From Clostridia bacterium (GTDB lineage Bacteria > Bacillota > Clostridia > TANB77 > CAG-508), in assembly GCA_900752335.1 (NCBI GenBank), contig CAADUZ010000046.1:1-36617 (forward strand): a stretch of DNA of 36,617 bases, given 5' to 3'. The notes below the pieces were generated by a model that made no database searches, was not told the DNA's origin, and saw nothing but the letters and a program-made list of their open reading frames with translations. The position numbers and the translations under genes are program-made. How positions within the stretch are numbered: the first letter of the stretch is position 1; each line of letters begins with the position of its first letter. Positions 24,724-33,800 of the stretch are shown here, piece after piece.

Positions 24724-25515
24724 ATGTTTAAATTTTGTAGTTTATATAGTGGAAGTTCTGGTAATTCATTACTTGTACAAACTTCTAACACAAAAATACT
24801 AATTGATGCTGGAGAAAGTAGTAAAAAAATATCTACTGCTCTTAATGATATGGAAATAGAGCCAGACTCTATAAACGCAATTTTAATAACTCATGAGCAC
24901 ATTGATCATATAAAGGGGCTAGGTACTTTTTCTAAAAAATACAATGTTCCTGTTTATGCCAATACTAAAACATGGGATGCTATATTAAATCAAACAGATA
25001 AAATAGAAGAGAAGAATATTAATAAATTTACAATAGAGGAAAATTTTGAAATAGGAGATTTAAAAATTCATCCATTTAAAATTCCTCATGATGCTGTTAA
25101 TCCCTGTGGATTTAACATTATACATAATGATAAAAAAATAAGTATTGCAACAGATATAGGCCATATGACTTCTAATATTGCACATAAATTAGAAGATAGT
25201 ATTTTTGTATTATTAGAAGCAAATTATGACCCTGAAATACTAAAATGTTCACGCTATCCATACCTATTAAAGCAGAGAATTGCAGGTCCAAATGGCCATC
25301 TTCCTAATGCTGAAGCAGCTAAAACAATTTCTTTTTTAATGAATAGCGGACTAAAAGAAGTATCACTTGGTCATTTAAGTAAGGAAAATAATTTTCCTGA
25401 ACTTGCATATAGGACTGTTGTTAATGAGCTTATTGATAATAATAGGGATTGTAATAATATTAAAATTAGTGTTGCTAATAGAAATTGTCCTAGCAATATA
25501 ATTGATATTGCATAA
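24724..25515 (+). CDS. yycJ: YycJ/WalJ-like metallo-beta-lactamase-fold protein
   Basis: This 263-aa MBL-fold hydrolase has the opening FCSLYSGSSGNSLLV typical of YycJ (WalJ), the metal motif H57-E58-H59-I60-D61-H62, a later ATDIGH and a C-terminal LGHLSKENN. In Bacillus the homologue sits at the end of the walRK operon and is linked to cell wall and replication coordination; its substrate is not well established. Here no walR or walK is near, but rlmH follows 59 nt later, keeping part of that neighbourhood. GGAG lies before the ATG. Confidence 0.88.
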   Translation: MFKFCSLYSGSSGNSLLVQTSNTKILIDAGESSKKISTALNDMEIEPDSINAILITHEHIDHIKGLGTFSKKYNVPVYANTKTWDAILNQTDKIEEKNINKFTIEENFEIGDLKIHPFKIPHDAVNPCGFNIIHNDKKISIATDIGHMTSNIAHKLEDSIFVLLEANYDPEILKCSRYPYLLKQRIAGPNGHLPNAEAAKTISFLMNSGLKEVSLGHLSKENNFPELAYRTVVNELIDNNRDCNNIKISVANRNCPSNIIDIA

Positions 25516-25555
25516 CACTGTATGTACATATAGTATATGTATGTTCAGGTGCTAT

Positions 25556-25568
25556 TCCTTGGAAAGGA
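25556..25568 (+). promoter_or_regulatory. Small hairpin overlapping the rlmH Shine-Dalgarno
   Basis: TCCTT (25556-25560) can pair with AAGGA (25564-25568), which is part of the AAAGGAG ribosome binding site of rlmH, leaving a 3-nt loop. The stem is short and its effect, if any, is modest. Confidence 0.3.
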
Positions 25569-25574
25569 GCTTTT

Positions 25575-26054
25575 ATGATACATATTAATATTATATGTGT
25601 TGGAAAACTAAAAGAAAATTATCTTAAAGATGCTATTAACGAGTACTGTAAAAGACTATCTAAATATTGTAAATTAGATATTATTGAGATAGCTGATGAG
25701 CAAATTCCAAATAATATCAATGATAAGATTTCTAATAATATAAAAAATATAGAAGGTAGCAAAATTATAAACTATTTAAAAAATAGTTATGTAATTTCTT
25801 TAGATTTAAAAGGGAAACAATATTCTTCTGAAGACTTCTCTAAAAAATTAGAAGATATTTCTTTATTTATTAATAGTAACATTACTTTTATTATAGGTGG
25901 CTCTTTGGGTTTATCAGATGAAGTTTTGGAAAAATCTAATGAATTAATATGTTTTTCCAAAATGACTTTTCCACACCAATTAATAAGAGTTTTTCTTTTA
26001 GAGCAAATATTTAGGGCATTTAAAATACAAAATAACGAAACCTATCATAGATAG
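25575..26054 (+). CDS. rlmH: 23S rRNA (pseudouridine1915-N3)-methyltransferase RlmH
   Basis: This 159-aa SPOUT-class methyltransferase methylates pseudouridine 1915 of 23S rRNA on the 70S ribosome. The SAM-binding knot shows as FIIGGSLGLSDEVL and the ending KMTFPHQLIRVFLLEQIFRA plus NNETYHR is the family signature. Length is exactly the family norm. AAAGGAG lies 6 nt before the ATG. It is the last gene of murA-yycJ-rlmH. Confidence 0.97.
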   Translation: MIHINIICVGKLKENYLKDAINEYCKRLSKYCKLDIIEIADEQIPNNINDKISNNIKNIEGSKIINYLKNSYVISLDLKGKQYSSEDFSKKLEDISLFINSNITFIIGGSLGLSDEVLEKSNELICFSKMTFPHQLIRVFLLEQIFRAFKIQNNETYHR

Positions 26055-26078
26055 TATTTATTTTGTTAAATATATTTA

Positions 26079-26244
26079 TTGTAGAGGAAACTTTAATCCA
26101 AGAATAGGTGATATTTACTAAATCAATTTTCTGAATTTAAAATAAATGAAATTAATAAGAAAATATTTGGCTTGTTCTTTAATTATTTTATTTTTTAATT
26201 ATTTGTTTTCGGGGGCTAAATAATTAACGAAATTTCCTCTACAA
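26079..26244. repeat. Gene-free segment bounded by 12-bp inverted repeat
   Basis: The 353-nt gap between rlmH and spmB holds no convincing gene. TTGTAGAGGAAA (26079-26090) is repeated in reverse complement at 26233-26244. Between them lies AT-rich sequence and a second hairpin, TAATTATTT/AAATAATTA around a loop with CGGGGGC (about 26195-26227). It may be a MITE-like remnant or a structured RNA. No T-run follows, so it does not look like a simple terminator. Confidence 0.5.
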
Positions 26245-26407
26245 GCTTAAAAACTTTTTTATTCTTTTAATTATTTTTTTCGATAATAATTTTATTATGA
26301 TTTTCCTAATGATTAAAAATATTATTAAAAAGATAATCAAAAATACAACTGAATTTAAAATCATGTATACATTTTAATATCATTTTATGTAAATGTCAAC
26401 AAAAACT

Positions 26408-26938
26408 TTAAGACAAAATTCGACAAAATACGATAGATGCCATCATTCCTGCAATATCTGCGGCTAATGCTGCCAATAAGATTCCTCTTGTTTTCTTAAT
26501 TCCAACTGCACTTGTATAAATAGCTATAGTATAAAAAGTAGTTTCTGTTGAACCCATTATTGTGGAAGTTATAAGACCTGTTAAAGTATCCACTCCGTAA
26601 TTTTGCATTATATCTACTGCTACCGCCATAGAAGCACTACCAGATATCGGCCTTAATATTGAAATTGGTAATATAGCGCTTGGTATTTCTAATAAATCTG
26701 TAAGTGGTGTAATTAAATTTACTATTGCATCAATAATTCCTGATGCTCTTAAAGTTCCAACTGCTAAAAATATACCAAGTAAAGTCGGAAACATTTTTAT
26801 TACTATTTCTCCACCTTCTTTCGCTCCTTCCAAAAAAGTATCAAATAGCTTTACTTTATCTTTTATTCCATATAATATTATCAAACTAATTATTATAGGA
26901 ATTGTTGCATTAGAAATATAATTAATTACATTTGTCAT
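26408..26938 (-). CDS. spmB: Spore maturation protein B
   Basis: This 176-aa integral membrane protein matches SpmB, of the nucleoside-transporter-gate fold. Membrane segments lie at about 12-24, 45-65, 85-105 and 145-172. The conserved LRPISGSASMAV and GSTETTFYT segments are visible. With SpmA it is needed for spore core dehydration and heat resistance. The ATG follows the spmA stop directly, so translation is probably coupled. Near its stop a TGTCGAA occurs by coding need. Confidence 0.93.
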   Translation of the reverse strand: MTNVINYISNATIPIIISLIILYGIKDKVKLFDTFLEGAKEGGEIVIKMFPTLLGIFLAVGTLRASGIIDAIVNLITPLTDLLEIPSAILPISILRPISGSASMAVAVDIMQNYGVDTLTGLITSTIMGSTETTFYTIAIYTSAVGIKKTRGILLAALAADIAGMMASIVFCRILS

Positions 26939-27517
26939 TTATTTCACCTTTTTTATTAATATTTTTGTAAATAAAACACCTACAAATGCAGCTATAATAG
27001 TAGCTATCCAAACAGGTAATATAATTGCTGTTGGATTTTGTGAGTTTAATGAAGTCCTAATAGCAATTACGTTTGTAGGAATTAGCTGTATCGAAGCTGT
27101 ATTTATAACTATTAGCATCATCATAGAATTAGTTAATGTATCTTTTTTTGTATTATCTTTTTGCATTGTTTTCATTGCCTTTATTCCAAGTGGTGTAGCT
27201 GCATTTCCTAGTCCTAGAATATTTGCTATCATATTCATGGAAATTTCATCCTTGGCAACTTTATTTTTTCTTAAATCTGGAAATAAAAAATTAATTAGTG
27301 GTTTTAATATTTTATTTAGCTTATCTATTATTGAACTATTTTGTGCAATTTTCATTATTCCTGTCCACAATGATATTGTTCCTAAAAATGTTATAGATAA
27401 TTCCACTGCACTAGATAAAGAATCAAAAATTCCTGTATTTAAATCTTCTATTTTTCCAGATATCATGGCATATATTACCGACAAAAGTATAAAAATTGGC
27501 CATAAAATATTAAGCAC
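26939..27517 (-). CDS. spmA: Spore maturation protein A
   Basis: This 192-aa membrane protein is SpmA, the partner of SpmB. It has membrane segments at about 3-18, 37-55, 128-150 and 165-187, and the motifs FLGTISLWTGIMKIA and NILGLGNAATPLGIKAM typical of the family. The start is GTG at 27517 with AAAGGAG 9 nt upstream. The unit spmA-spmB is divergent from abrB. The promoter was not identified with certainty; a sigma-E or sigma-G type would be expected from other spore formers. Confidence 0.93.
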   Translation of the reverse strand: MLNILWPIFILLSVIYAMISGKIEDLNTGIFDSLSSAVELSITFLGTISLWTGIMKIAQNSSIIDKLNKILKPLINFLFPDLRKNKVAKDEISMNMIANILGLGNAATPLGIKAMKTMQKDNTKKDTLTNSMMMLIVINTASIQLIPTNVIAIRTSLNSQNPTAIILPVWIATIIAAFVGVLFTKILIKKVK

Positions 27518-27590
27518 TTCCCCACTCTCCTTTAATTTAAATATTATTCTTGGACGCTTTTATTTATGTTTTTTCTTTCTTGTAGTATTT

Positions 27591-27597
27591 TGTCGAA
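27591..27597 (+). promoter_or_regulatory. Spo0A-box-like TGTCGAA upstream of abrB promoter
   Basis: A perfect TGTCGAA lies 31 nt upstream of the abrB -35, between abrB and spmA. It could serve either gene. Confidence 0.4.
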
Positions 27598-27627
27598 CGA
27601 TTTTTCCAATTTTATACAATTTTTTTA

Positions 27628-27656
27628 TTGCGTTTTCCATTTATTTATGTTATTAT
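27628..27656 (+). promoter_or_regulatory. Promoter of abrB
   Basis: TTGCGT (27628-27633), 17-nt spacer, TATTAT (27651-27656). The start point would be near 27663, giving a leader of about 40 nt. Confidence 0.65.
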
Positions 27657-27671
27657 ATATGTAGATTTTTT

Positions 27672-27678
27672 TGTCGAA
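27672..27678 (+). promoter_or_regulatory. Spo0A-box-like TGTCGAA just downstream of abrB start point
   Basis: A perfect TGTCGAA about 10 nt past the predicted start point of abrB. In Bacillus subtilis Spo0A represses abrB from boxes placed just downstream of its promoters, so the position fits repression. Confidence 0.5.
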
Positions 27679-27702
27679 TTTTGTATTTTGGGGGAGGATT
27701 TT

Positions 27703-27948
27703 ATGAAATCAACAGGGATTGTTAGAAGAGTAGATGAGCTTGGCAGAGTTGTTATTCCAATAGAAATAAGAAACAAATTCGGAATTGCTGAAAAAGATCC
27801 TATTGAAATATATGTAGACGGTTCAAACATAGTACTCAAAAAATATGAACAAAGTTGTATCTTTTGTGGAAATACTAAAAATCTAGTAGAACATAAAGGA
27901 AAACTTATTTGTGATAAATGTATAAATCAAATAGTATCAAGCAAATAG
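27703..27948 (+). CDS. abrB: AbrB-family transition-state regulator with C-terminal Cys pairs
   Basis: This 81-aa protein has the AbrB swapped-hairpin DNA-binding domain at residues 1-47 (GIVRRVDELGRVVIPIEIR is characteristic) and a short C-terminal part with C52-x2-C55 and C70-x2-C73, likely a zinc site. This architecture is common in Clostridia, while Bacillus AbrB has a different C-terminus. The start is the ATG at 27703 with GGGGGAGG upstream; the longer frame from 27628 begins inside the promoter. Family members repress stationary-phase and sporulation genes. Two TGTCGAA motifs near its promoter suggest control by Spo0A. Confidence 0.92.
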   Translation: MKSTGIVRRVDELGRVVIPIEIRNKFGIAEKDPIEIYVDGSNIVLKKYEQSCIFCGNTKNLVEHKGKLICDKCINQIVSSK

Positions 27949-27992
27949 TTCAAAATATACTAATGATATAAATTATCTAATTATAGATTCAA

Positions 27993-28034
27993 AAAATAAA
28001 AACTTTTAAGTTTTAACTTAAAAGTTTTTATTTT
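27993..28034. terminator. Bidirectional terminator between abrB and rsmI
   Basis: An 18-bp perfect stem joins 27993-28010 to 28017-28034 around the loop TTTTAA. The A/T ends of the stem supply T-runs in both directions. The stem overlaps the stop codon of rsmI. Confidence 0.88.
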
Positions 28035-28864
28035 ATAAACATTTTATATATTTCATTTTTTGGAACATTTTTATTTTTAGCAATTTGTTTTATTATATCC
28101 TTTTTATTTAAACCTTGTGCTTCATATATTCTATACTGTTCTTCTATTGTTTTTTCTTTAATTTCTTCATTTAAGTCATTATCTTTGCTGTCTTTAAAGT
28201 TTTCTAAATCTAGCATAATAACATATTCGCCTTTTGGCTCTTTTACTACTTCCAATAATTCTAATATATTTCCACGTATAAATTCCTCATGTATTTTAGT
28301 TATTTCTTTTGCTAGAACACACTTTATATTACCAAGATTTTTTAATATATCTTCTAACGTTTTTGTAAGTTTATGTGGTGCTTCATATAAAATAACTGTT
28401 TTTCTTTCTTTTTTTATTTTATCAAATGCTTCTTCTCTATTCTTTTTATTAAGAGGCAAAAATCCGAAAAAAGAAAACTCTTTTGTGTTTAAGCCTGAAG
28501 GTATTAAAGCATTGATTAAAGCACATGCACCCGGTATTGGAATTATTTGAATATTATTTGCTATTGCTTCTTTTACAATTTCTTCTCCTGGATCAGAAAT
28601 ACCCGGAGTTCCTGCATCTGTAACTATTGCAATATTATTTCCTTCTAATAGTTTATTAATTAATAGATCTTTTTTAATTTCTTCGTTATGCCTATGATAA
28701 CTAATAAGTGGTTTTGATATTTCATAATAATTCAATAGTTTTAATGTATGCCTCGTATCTTCTGCTGCAATTAAATCTACTTCTTTTAAAGTTTTTATAG
28801 CTCTAAATGTTATATCTTCTAAATTTCCAATAGGCGTTGCTACTAAATATAGCTTTCCTTGCAT
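28028..28864 (-). CDS. rsmI: 16S rRNA (cytidine1402-2'-O)-methyltransferase RsmI
   Basis: This 278-aa tetrapyrrole-methylase-fold enzyme methylates the ribose of C1402 in 16S rRNA. The opening LYLVATPIGNLEDITFRA (5-22), AAEDTRHT (33-40), SYHRHNE and TDAGTPGISDPG (82-93) are the family signatures. Length is normal. AAAAGGAG precedes the ATG. It lies 14 nt after the yabB-like gene, an association seen in many Firmicutes (yabB-rsmI). Confidence 0.96.
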   Translation of the reverse strand: MQGKLYLVATPIGNLEDITFRAIKTLKEVDLIAAEDTRHTLKLLNYYEISKPLISYHRHNEEIKKDLLINKLLEGNNIAIVTDAGTPGISDPGEEIVKEAIANNIQIIPIPGACALINALIPSGLNTKEFSFFGFLPLNKKNREEAFDKIKKERKTVILYEAPHKLTKTLEDILKNLGNIKCVLAKEITKIHEEFIRGNILELLEVVKEPKGEYVIMLDLENFKDSKDNDLNEEIKEKTIEEQYRIYEAQGLNKKDIIKQIAKNKNVPKNEIYKMFIK

Positions 28865-28878
28865 AATATCTTCTCCTT

Positions 28879-29625
28879 TTATTTATTTTTATCATATATT
28901 TTATATATTTCGTCCGTGTACTCTCCATTTGAATTATATATTATGAGTGGCTTTTCTATTTTTAAAAATGGCATGGCATTTTTTATTCCTTTTATTAGAA
29001 TTAATGTTGGTTCTTTTTCAATGTTAGAATATACAAACCTAATTTTTTTTGGTTCTATTTTATATTTTCTCATTAATTCTATAATGTCTACTAATCTGTC
29101 CGGTCTATGTACCATATACATACTTCCTCTATCTTTTAGTAAATATTTAGCTGTTTTTATAAAATCCTCCAATTTTGCTGTGGTTTCATGTCTTGAAATA
29201 TATTTATATTCACTTTCATTAGTTTTTCCTGTATTTTCTTTTTTATATGGCGGATTAGTAACTACAAAATCGAATTTTTCTTTCTCTAATACTTTTTTTT
29301 CTATAATATCCTTAATATCAATGTTTTTAATTTCAATTTTATCTTGCAATTTATTAAGTTCCACACTTCTCTTTGCCATATCTGCTATATCTTTTTGTTT
29401 TTCTATTCCTAATATTTTTGATAGTTTTGTTTTACTTGCTAGCAAAATACTTATTATTCCTGTGCCTGTACCTAAATCTATACCCATAGTATTAGTTTTT
29501 ATATCTCTTGCAAAATCTGATATAAGTACACTATCTATTCCAAAACAAAATCCTTTCTTGTTTTGAATTATTTTTAAATTATCATATTCTAAATCATCTA
29601 TTCTTTCATTTTCTTTTAATTCCAT
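28879..29625 (-). CDS. yabB: YabB-like tRNA1(Val) (adenine37-N6)-methyltransferase family
   Basis: This 248-aa class I methyltransferase has motif I DLGTGTG (50-56), an acidic GIEK after the second strand (73-76) and the N6-adenine motif NPPY (124-127). The N-terminal RIDDLEYDNLKIIQNKKGFCFGIDSVL is typical of the TrmN6/YabB group. The precise substrate is not shown by sequence. The start is the ATG at 29625 with GGGAG 8 nt upstream; the GTG five codons earlier lies in that site. It is cotranscribed with rsmI from the promoter at 29648-29676. Confidence 0.9.
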   Translation of the reverse strand: MELKENERIDDLEYDNLKIIQNKKGFCFGIDSVLISDFARDIKTNTMGIDLGTGTGIISILLASKTKLSKILGIEKQKDIADMAKRSVELNKLQDKIEIKNIDIKDIIEKKVLEKEKFDFVVTNPPYKKENTGKTNESEYKYISRHETTAKLEDFIKTAKYLLKDRGSMYMVHRPDRLVDIIELMRKYKIEPKKIRFVYSNIEKEPTLILIKGIKNAMPFLKIEKPLIIYNSNGEYTDEIYKIYDKNK

Positions 29626-29647
29626 CACTTTTTCTCCCACTTTACAT

Positions 29648-29676
29648 ATTATATATTAAAATAGCCATTAAATCAA
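29648..29676 (-). promoter_or_regulatory. Promoter of yabB-rsmI
   Basis: On the minus strand, TTGATT (29676-29671), 17 nt, perfect TATAAT (29653-29648). Confidence 0.78.
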
Positions 29677-29712
29677 TAATCTGCAGGCTTTTCGAGAAAG
29701 GAAAGAGTTTTA

Positions 29713-29859
29713 ATGAATAATATGAATTGTGATAAGAAAAAGTTTGATTTAAAATGTAAAAAAGAAAATGTCATTAACTCTTTATTTGAGGTTGAACATT
29801 TTCTTTGTAATCTAAAAAAAGTATGTAATACAATATGTTTATATAAAATACTAAAATAA
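29713..29859 (+). CDS. Small Cys-rich protein, 48 aa
   Basis: This short frame encodes 48 residues with five Cys (6, 15, 32, 38, 42), many Lys and a hydrophobic-amphipathic second half. AAAGGAAAGAG lies 5 nt before the ATG, which supports translation. The stop is one base from the stop of the convergent gerM-like gene. I do not recognise it. It has no visible promoter of sigma-A type. It may be a small metal-binding or regulatory protein, or a chance frame. Confidence 0.5.
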   Translation: MNNMNCDKKKFDLKCKKENVINSLFEVEHFLCNLKKVCNTICLYKILK

Positions 29860-29860
29860 A

Positions 29861-30457
29861 TTATTCAGAAGCATTAGTATCTTCTTGTGCTTCCTCGTCT
29901 TCCGCTTTTATTACTACAAAAGGTTCATTAAATTTTATTTTATTATCATTAAATGCTTTATTTTCTTCGCCATCAATTAGTATTTTAACAGAATTTACTT
30001 CTGTCAAATTTGTCATTGTATTTACAATAGAATAAATAGTTGCCTTTTCCTTATCTTCTCCACCTTCATGATTATCGATAAATTCTTTTGAAAAGTCTAT
30101 GTATAGTATATCTTCCTTTAATTCTATTTTATTTACTCTTGTTCCTTCTGGTATTGTTTTTGAAAGTTCTGCATTATTTGGCCCTTGTATTAATAATTCT
30201 ATCAGTTTATTATATGGATTTTCTATCAATTCCTTTGCATCAATTAATCTTCCTTCTGGCACCAAACTATTTATTCCCGAATTGTAGAAATACAGAGATA
30301 CAATAGTTTGCCTCATTTGTTCCTCTGAAATTTCTTCTTCTGGAATAATCTCATTTGCTGCATTTTCACTATTTTTAGCATGAAAGAAAAAATACCACAC
30401 ACCTATCCCGATTATAATGGCTATTACAATAATAATTGCTATTATTTTTTTATTCAT
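29861..30457 (-). CDS. GerMN-domain membrane protein (GerM-like)
   Basis: This 198-aa protein has one N-terminal membrane anchor (about residues 5-25), an acidic linker and a GerMN domain (about 50-180) seen from VSLYFYNSGINSLVPEGR, IPEGTRVNKIELKEDILYID and NTMTNLTEVNSVKILIDGEE. There is no lipobox Cys. GerMN domains occur in GerM of spore formers, which helps hold channel proteins at the forespore membrane, and in other envelope lipoproteins. The start is the ATG at 30457 with AAGGAGG upstream; the longer frame to 30595 is not supported. A TGTCGAA motif lies about 105 nt upstream. Confidence 0.85.
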   Translation of the reverse strand: MNKKIIAIIIVIAIIIGIGVWYFFFHAKNSENAANEIIPEEEISEEQMRQTIVSLYFYNSGINSLVPEGRLIDAKELIENPYNKLIELLIQGPNNAELSKTIPEGTRVNKIELKEDILYIDFSKEFIDNHEGGEDKEKATIYSIVNTMTNLTEVNSVKILIDGEENKAFNDNKIKFNEPFVVIKAEDEEAQEDTNASE

Positions 30458-30563
30458 AAACGTTTTCCTCCTTATTTTTCTATTATCGTTTTGATAGTTT
30501 ATTGTTATGTAAGACAAGTTGGGTTTAGAACTATTTTTTATTTTTAATTTTTTGCAAACAAAT

Positions 30564-30570
30564 TTCGACA
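30564..30570 (-). promoter_or_regulatory. Spo0A-box-like motif upstream of gerM-like gene
   Basis: A perfect TGTCGAA on the minus strand, about 105 nt from the ATG of the gerM-like gene. No convincing promoter accompanies it, so this is weak. Confidence 0.25.
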
Positions 30571-30719
30571 ATTTTACAAATATTTTGTAAGTCAAATTTA
30601 TCCTGTTTTTCTAGCAAAAATCCACATTTTTCAAAGATTTTCCATTTGACAAATTGCCCATTTCCGTATACAATTAAGAATGTATTATTAGATTTAAGCA
30701 TACAAATTAAGTATATAAT

Positions 30720-30858
30720 TTTTTTGAAATAAATAGTATTTGCGTATAAATTCGCTCCATCTTGCTGTGTTATATATTTTGTACGCTCCATGTTTTCACG
30801 TAAAAAATATATAACACACGTGGAGCTACTTCAGCACAAAATTATTTATTTCAAAAAA
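30720..30858 (+). promoter_or_regulatory. Long hairpin leader of the activase gene
   Basis: Two arms of about 55-61 nt form an interrupted inverted repeat: 16 bp (30720-30735 with 30843-30858), GCTCCA (30754-30759) with TGGAGC (30821-30826), and 15 bp (30766-30780 with 30804-30818). The loop contains a second GCTCCA (30785-30790) that can compete for the same partner. A TATAAT at 30714-30719 just before it could be the -10, though its -35 is weak, so the RNA may begin with this hairpin. The ribosome binding site GAAAGGA follows right behind the arm. The rest of 30458-30719 holds nothing else I can support. Confidence 0.6.
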
Positions 30859-30879
30859 TTGAAAGGATTGAATATAAGA

Positions 30880-33800
30880 ATGAGTAATTTGTTACATGTA
30901 GGATTAGACGTAGGTTCTACAACAGTAAAAATAGTTGTAATGGACGACAAATTAAATACAATATATAGAGATTACCAAAGACATTTTTCTGATACTAAAA
31001 ATACAGTTTGCAATGTATTAGAGGGTTTAGCTATAAAATATCCAGATAATGAATTTACAATAGCTTTAACCGGTTCTGGAGCTATGTCTGCTGCAAAATT
31101 TTTGGACTTGCCTTTTATTCAAGAAGTTGTATCTTGTAAAAGAGCAGTAGAAAAATACATACCAAAAACAGACGTAGTTATAGAGCTTGGTGGAGAAGAC
31201 GCAAAAATAATATATTTTGATAAATCAATAGAGCAACGTATGAATGGTTCTTGTGCAGGTGGTACAGGTGCGTTTATTGACCAAATGGCATCACTTTTAA
31301 ATACAGACCCTACAGGGCTTAATGAACTTGCAAAAAATTATCAAACCATCTACCCTATTGCATCTCGTTGTGGTGTTTTTGCAAAAACAGATATACAACC
31401 ACTTTTAAACGAAGGTGCTGCTAAAGAAGATATTGCAGTATCTATCTTCCAAGCAGTTGTAAATCAAACAATTTCAGGACTCGCTTGTGGTAGACCAATT
31501 AGAGGAAATGTTGCATTCTTAGGTGGACCACTTAACTATTTATCAGAATTAAGAAAAAGATTTATAGAAACATTGCATTTAACAGATGACGAAATAATTG
31601 TGCCAGAAGAAGCACATTTACTTGTTGCAAAAGGTGCTGCATTAGATTCAATAGAAGAAGCAAAACCAATTACAGTAGAAAAATTAAAGAGTAAAATAGA
31701 AGTTTTAAGAGTATCACATGACGATACTTCAAATCCTCTTGCTCCACTATTTTCAATAGATGCAGACTATGAGGAATTTAAACAAAGACATGAAAAAGAT
31801 AAAGTAGAAAGAGCAGATTTAAAAACATTTGAAGGAGACTGCTATGTTGGTATTGATGCTGGTTCTACAACTACTAAACTAACACTAATAGATAACGAGG
31901 GAAGACTTTTATACTCTCTTTATGGAAGCAACGAAGGAAATCCACTTCAAAGTGTTATTAGAATGCTAAAACAATTATATGCAGAACTTCCAGAAAAGGC
32001 TGTAATTAGGTATAGCGGTGTTACTGGATATGGTGAAAAGCTTATCCAAACTGCATTAAATGTAGACCTAAACGAAATAGAAACTATTGCACACTATACA
32101 GCTGCCAAAAAGTTTATGCCAAATGTTACAAGCATTGTGGACATTGGTGGTCAAGACATGAAATACATAAAAATGAAAAATGGTGCAATAGATAACATTA
32201 TGCTAAACGAAGCTTGTTCTTCTGGTTGTGGTTCATTTATTGAAACATTTGCCAAAAGCTTAAACTTATCAATAGAAGAATTCGTACAGGCTGCAATAGA
32301 GGCAAGAAGACCAGTTGATTTAGGTTCAAGATGCACAGTATTTATGAACTCTAAAATTAAACAAGCCCAAAAAGAAGGATATTCTGTAGGAGATATTTCT
32401 GCTGGACTTTCATATTCAGTTATTAAAAATGCAATTCAAAAGGTTATGAAAGTAAGGGACGTAAAGAAACTAGGCGCTCACATAGTTGTACAAGGTGGTA
32501 CTTTCTATAATGACGCTGTTTTAAGAGCATTCGAGATAATCGTTGGTAGAAATGTTGTAAGACCAGACATTGCAGGACTTATGGGTGCTTACGGTGTTGC
32601 ATTACTTGCAAAAGAACAATACGAAGCAAACCTAGATATGGAATATAGAAGTCATTTAACTAAATTAGAAGATTTAGATAAATTACAAATTGAAACTTCA
32701 CACGTACGTTGCAATGGTTGCGAAAATCACTGTTTACTTACAATAAATAAATTCAGTAATGGAGCAAGACACATTTCAGGTAACCGTTGTGAAAAAGGTG
32801 CGGGAATTGTAGGAGAAAAAACAGAATTACCTAATTTAGTAAAATATAAATATGAAAGAATATTTGGATATACTCCACTAGAAGAAAAAGATGCACCAAG
32901 AGGAACAATAGGCATACCTAGAGTTTTAAATATGTATGAAGATTATCCTTTCTGGTTTACATTTCTAACTAATTTAGGATTTAGAGTAATACTATCTGAA
33001 AAGAGTAATAGAAAAACATATGAAAAAGGTATGGAATCAATGCCATCAGAATCAGTATGTTTTCCTGCGAAATTATCACACGGACATATTATAGGGCTAA
33101 TAAAACAAGGAATTAAAACCATATTTTATCCTTGTATGCCATACTCAAGAAAAGAATATGAAAAAGCAGATAACCACTACAACTGCCCTATCGTAATTTC
33201 ATATTCAGAAGTATTAAAAAACAATGTAGAAGAAATAAAGGAAAAGAATATAAAATTCTTAAATCCATTCTTACCTTTTGACGCTAAAAATTTAGCAAAA
33301 ACAATACTAGAATTACCAGAATTTAAAGAATATAACTTTACAAAAAAAGAATTGATAAAAGCTGCCGAAAAGGCAGAAGAAGAATATCAAAAATGTAAAG
33401 ACGATATTCGTAAAAAAGGTCAAGAAACTGTAGAATACATAGAAAAAAATAATCTAAAAGGAATAGTACTTGCAGGCAGACCATACCACGTAGATCCAGA
33501 AGTAAACCACGGTATAGACACTTTAATTACAAGTTTAGGGTTATGCGTACTTACAGAAGACAGCATTTCTAACCAAACCGAAGTAAAAAGGCCAATTAGA
33601 GTTGTTGACCAATGGGTATTCCACGCAAGACTATATGCAGCAGCAGACTATGTAGGAAAACACGATAATCTAGAATTAGTACAATTAAATTCATTCGGCT
33701 GTGGTGTAGACGCAGTTACAACAGACCAAGTAGAAGAAATATTAACAAGTTATGGAAAAATGTACACACTAATTAAAATAGACGAAATAAACAACCTAGG

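Noticed and set aside
26408..26420. TGTCGAA at the 3' end of spmB as a Spo0A box
   Set aside because: It encodes the last residues of SpmB (Cys-Arg-Ile) and lies at the end of a gene, away from any promoter.
30531..30791. 86-aa frame on the minus strand upstream of the activase gene
   Set aside because: No ribosome binding site at any start, its first part lies inside the inverted repeat, and I recognise no family. The second half (from an inner ATG) looks somewhat protein-like, but support is too weak.
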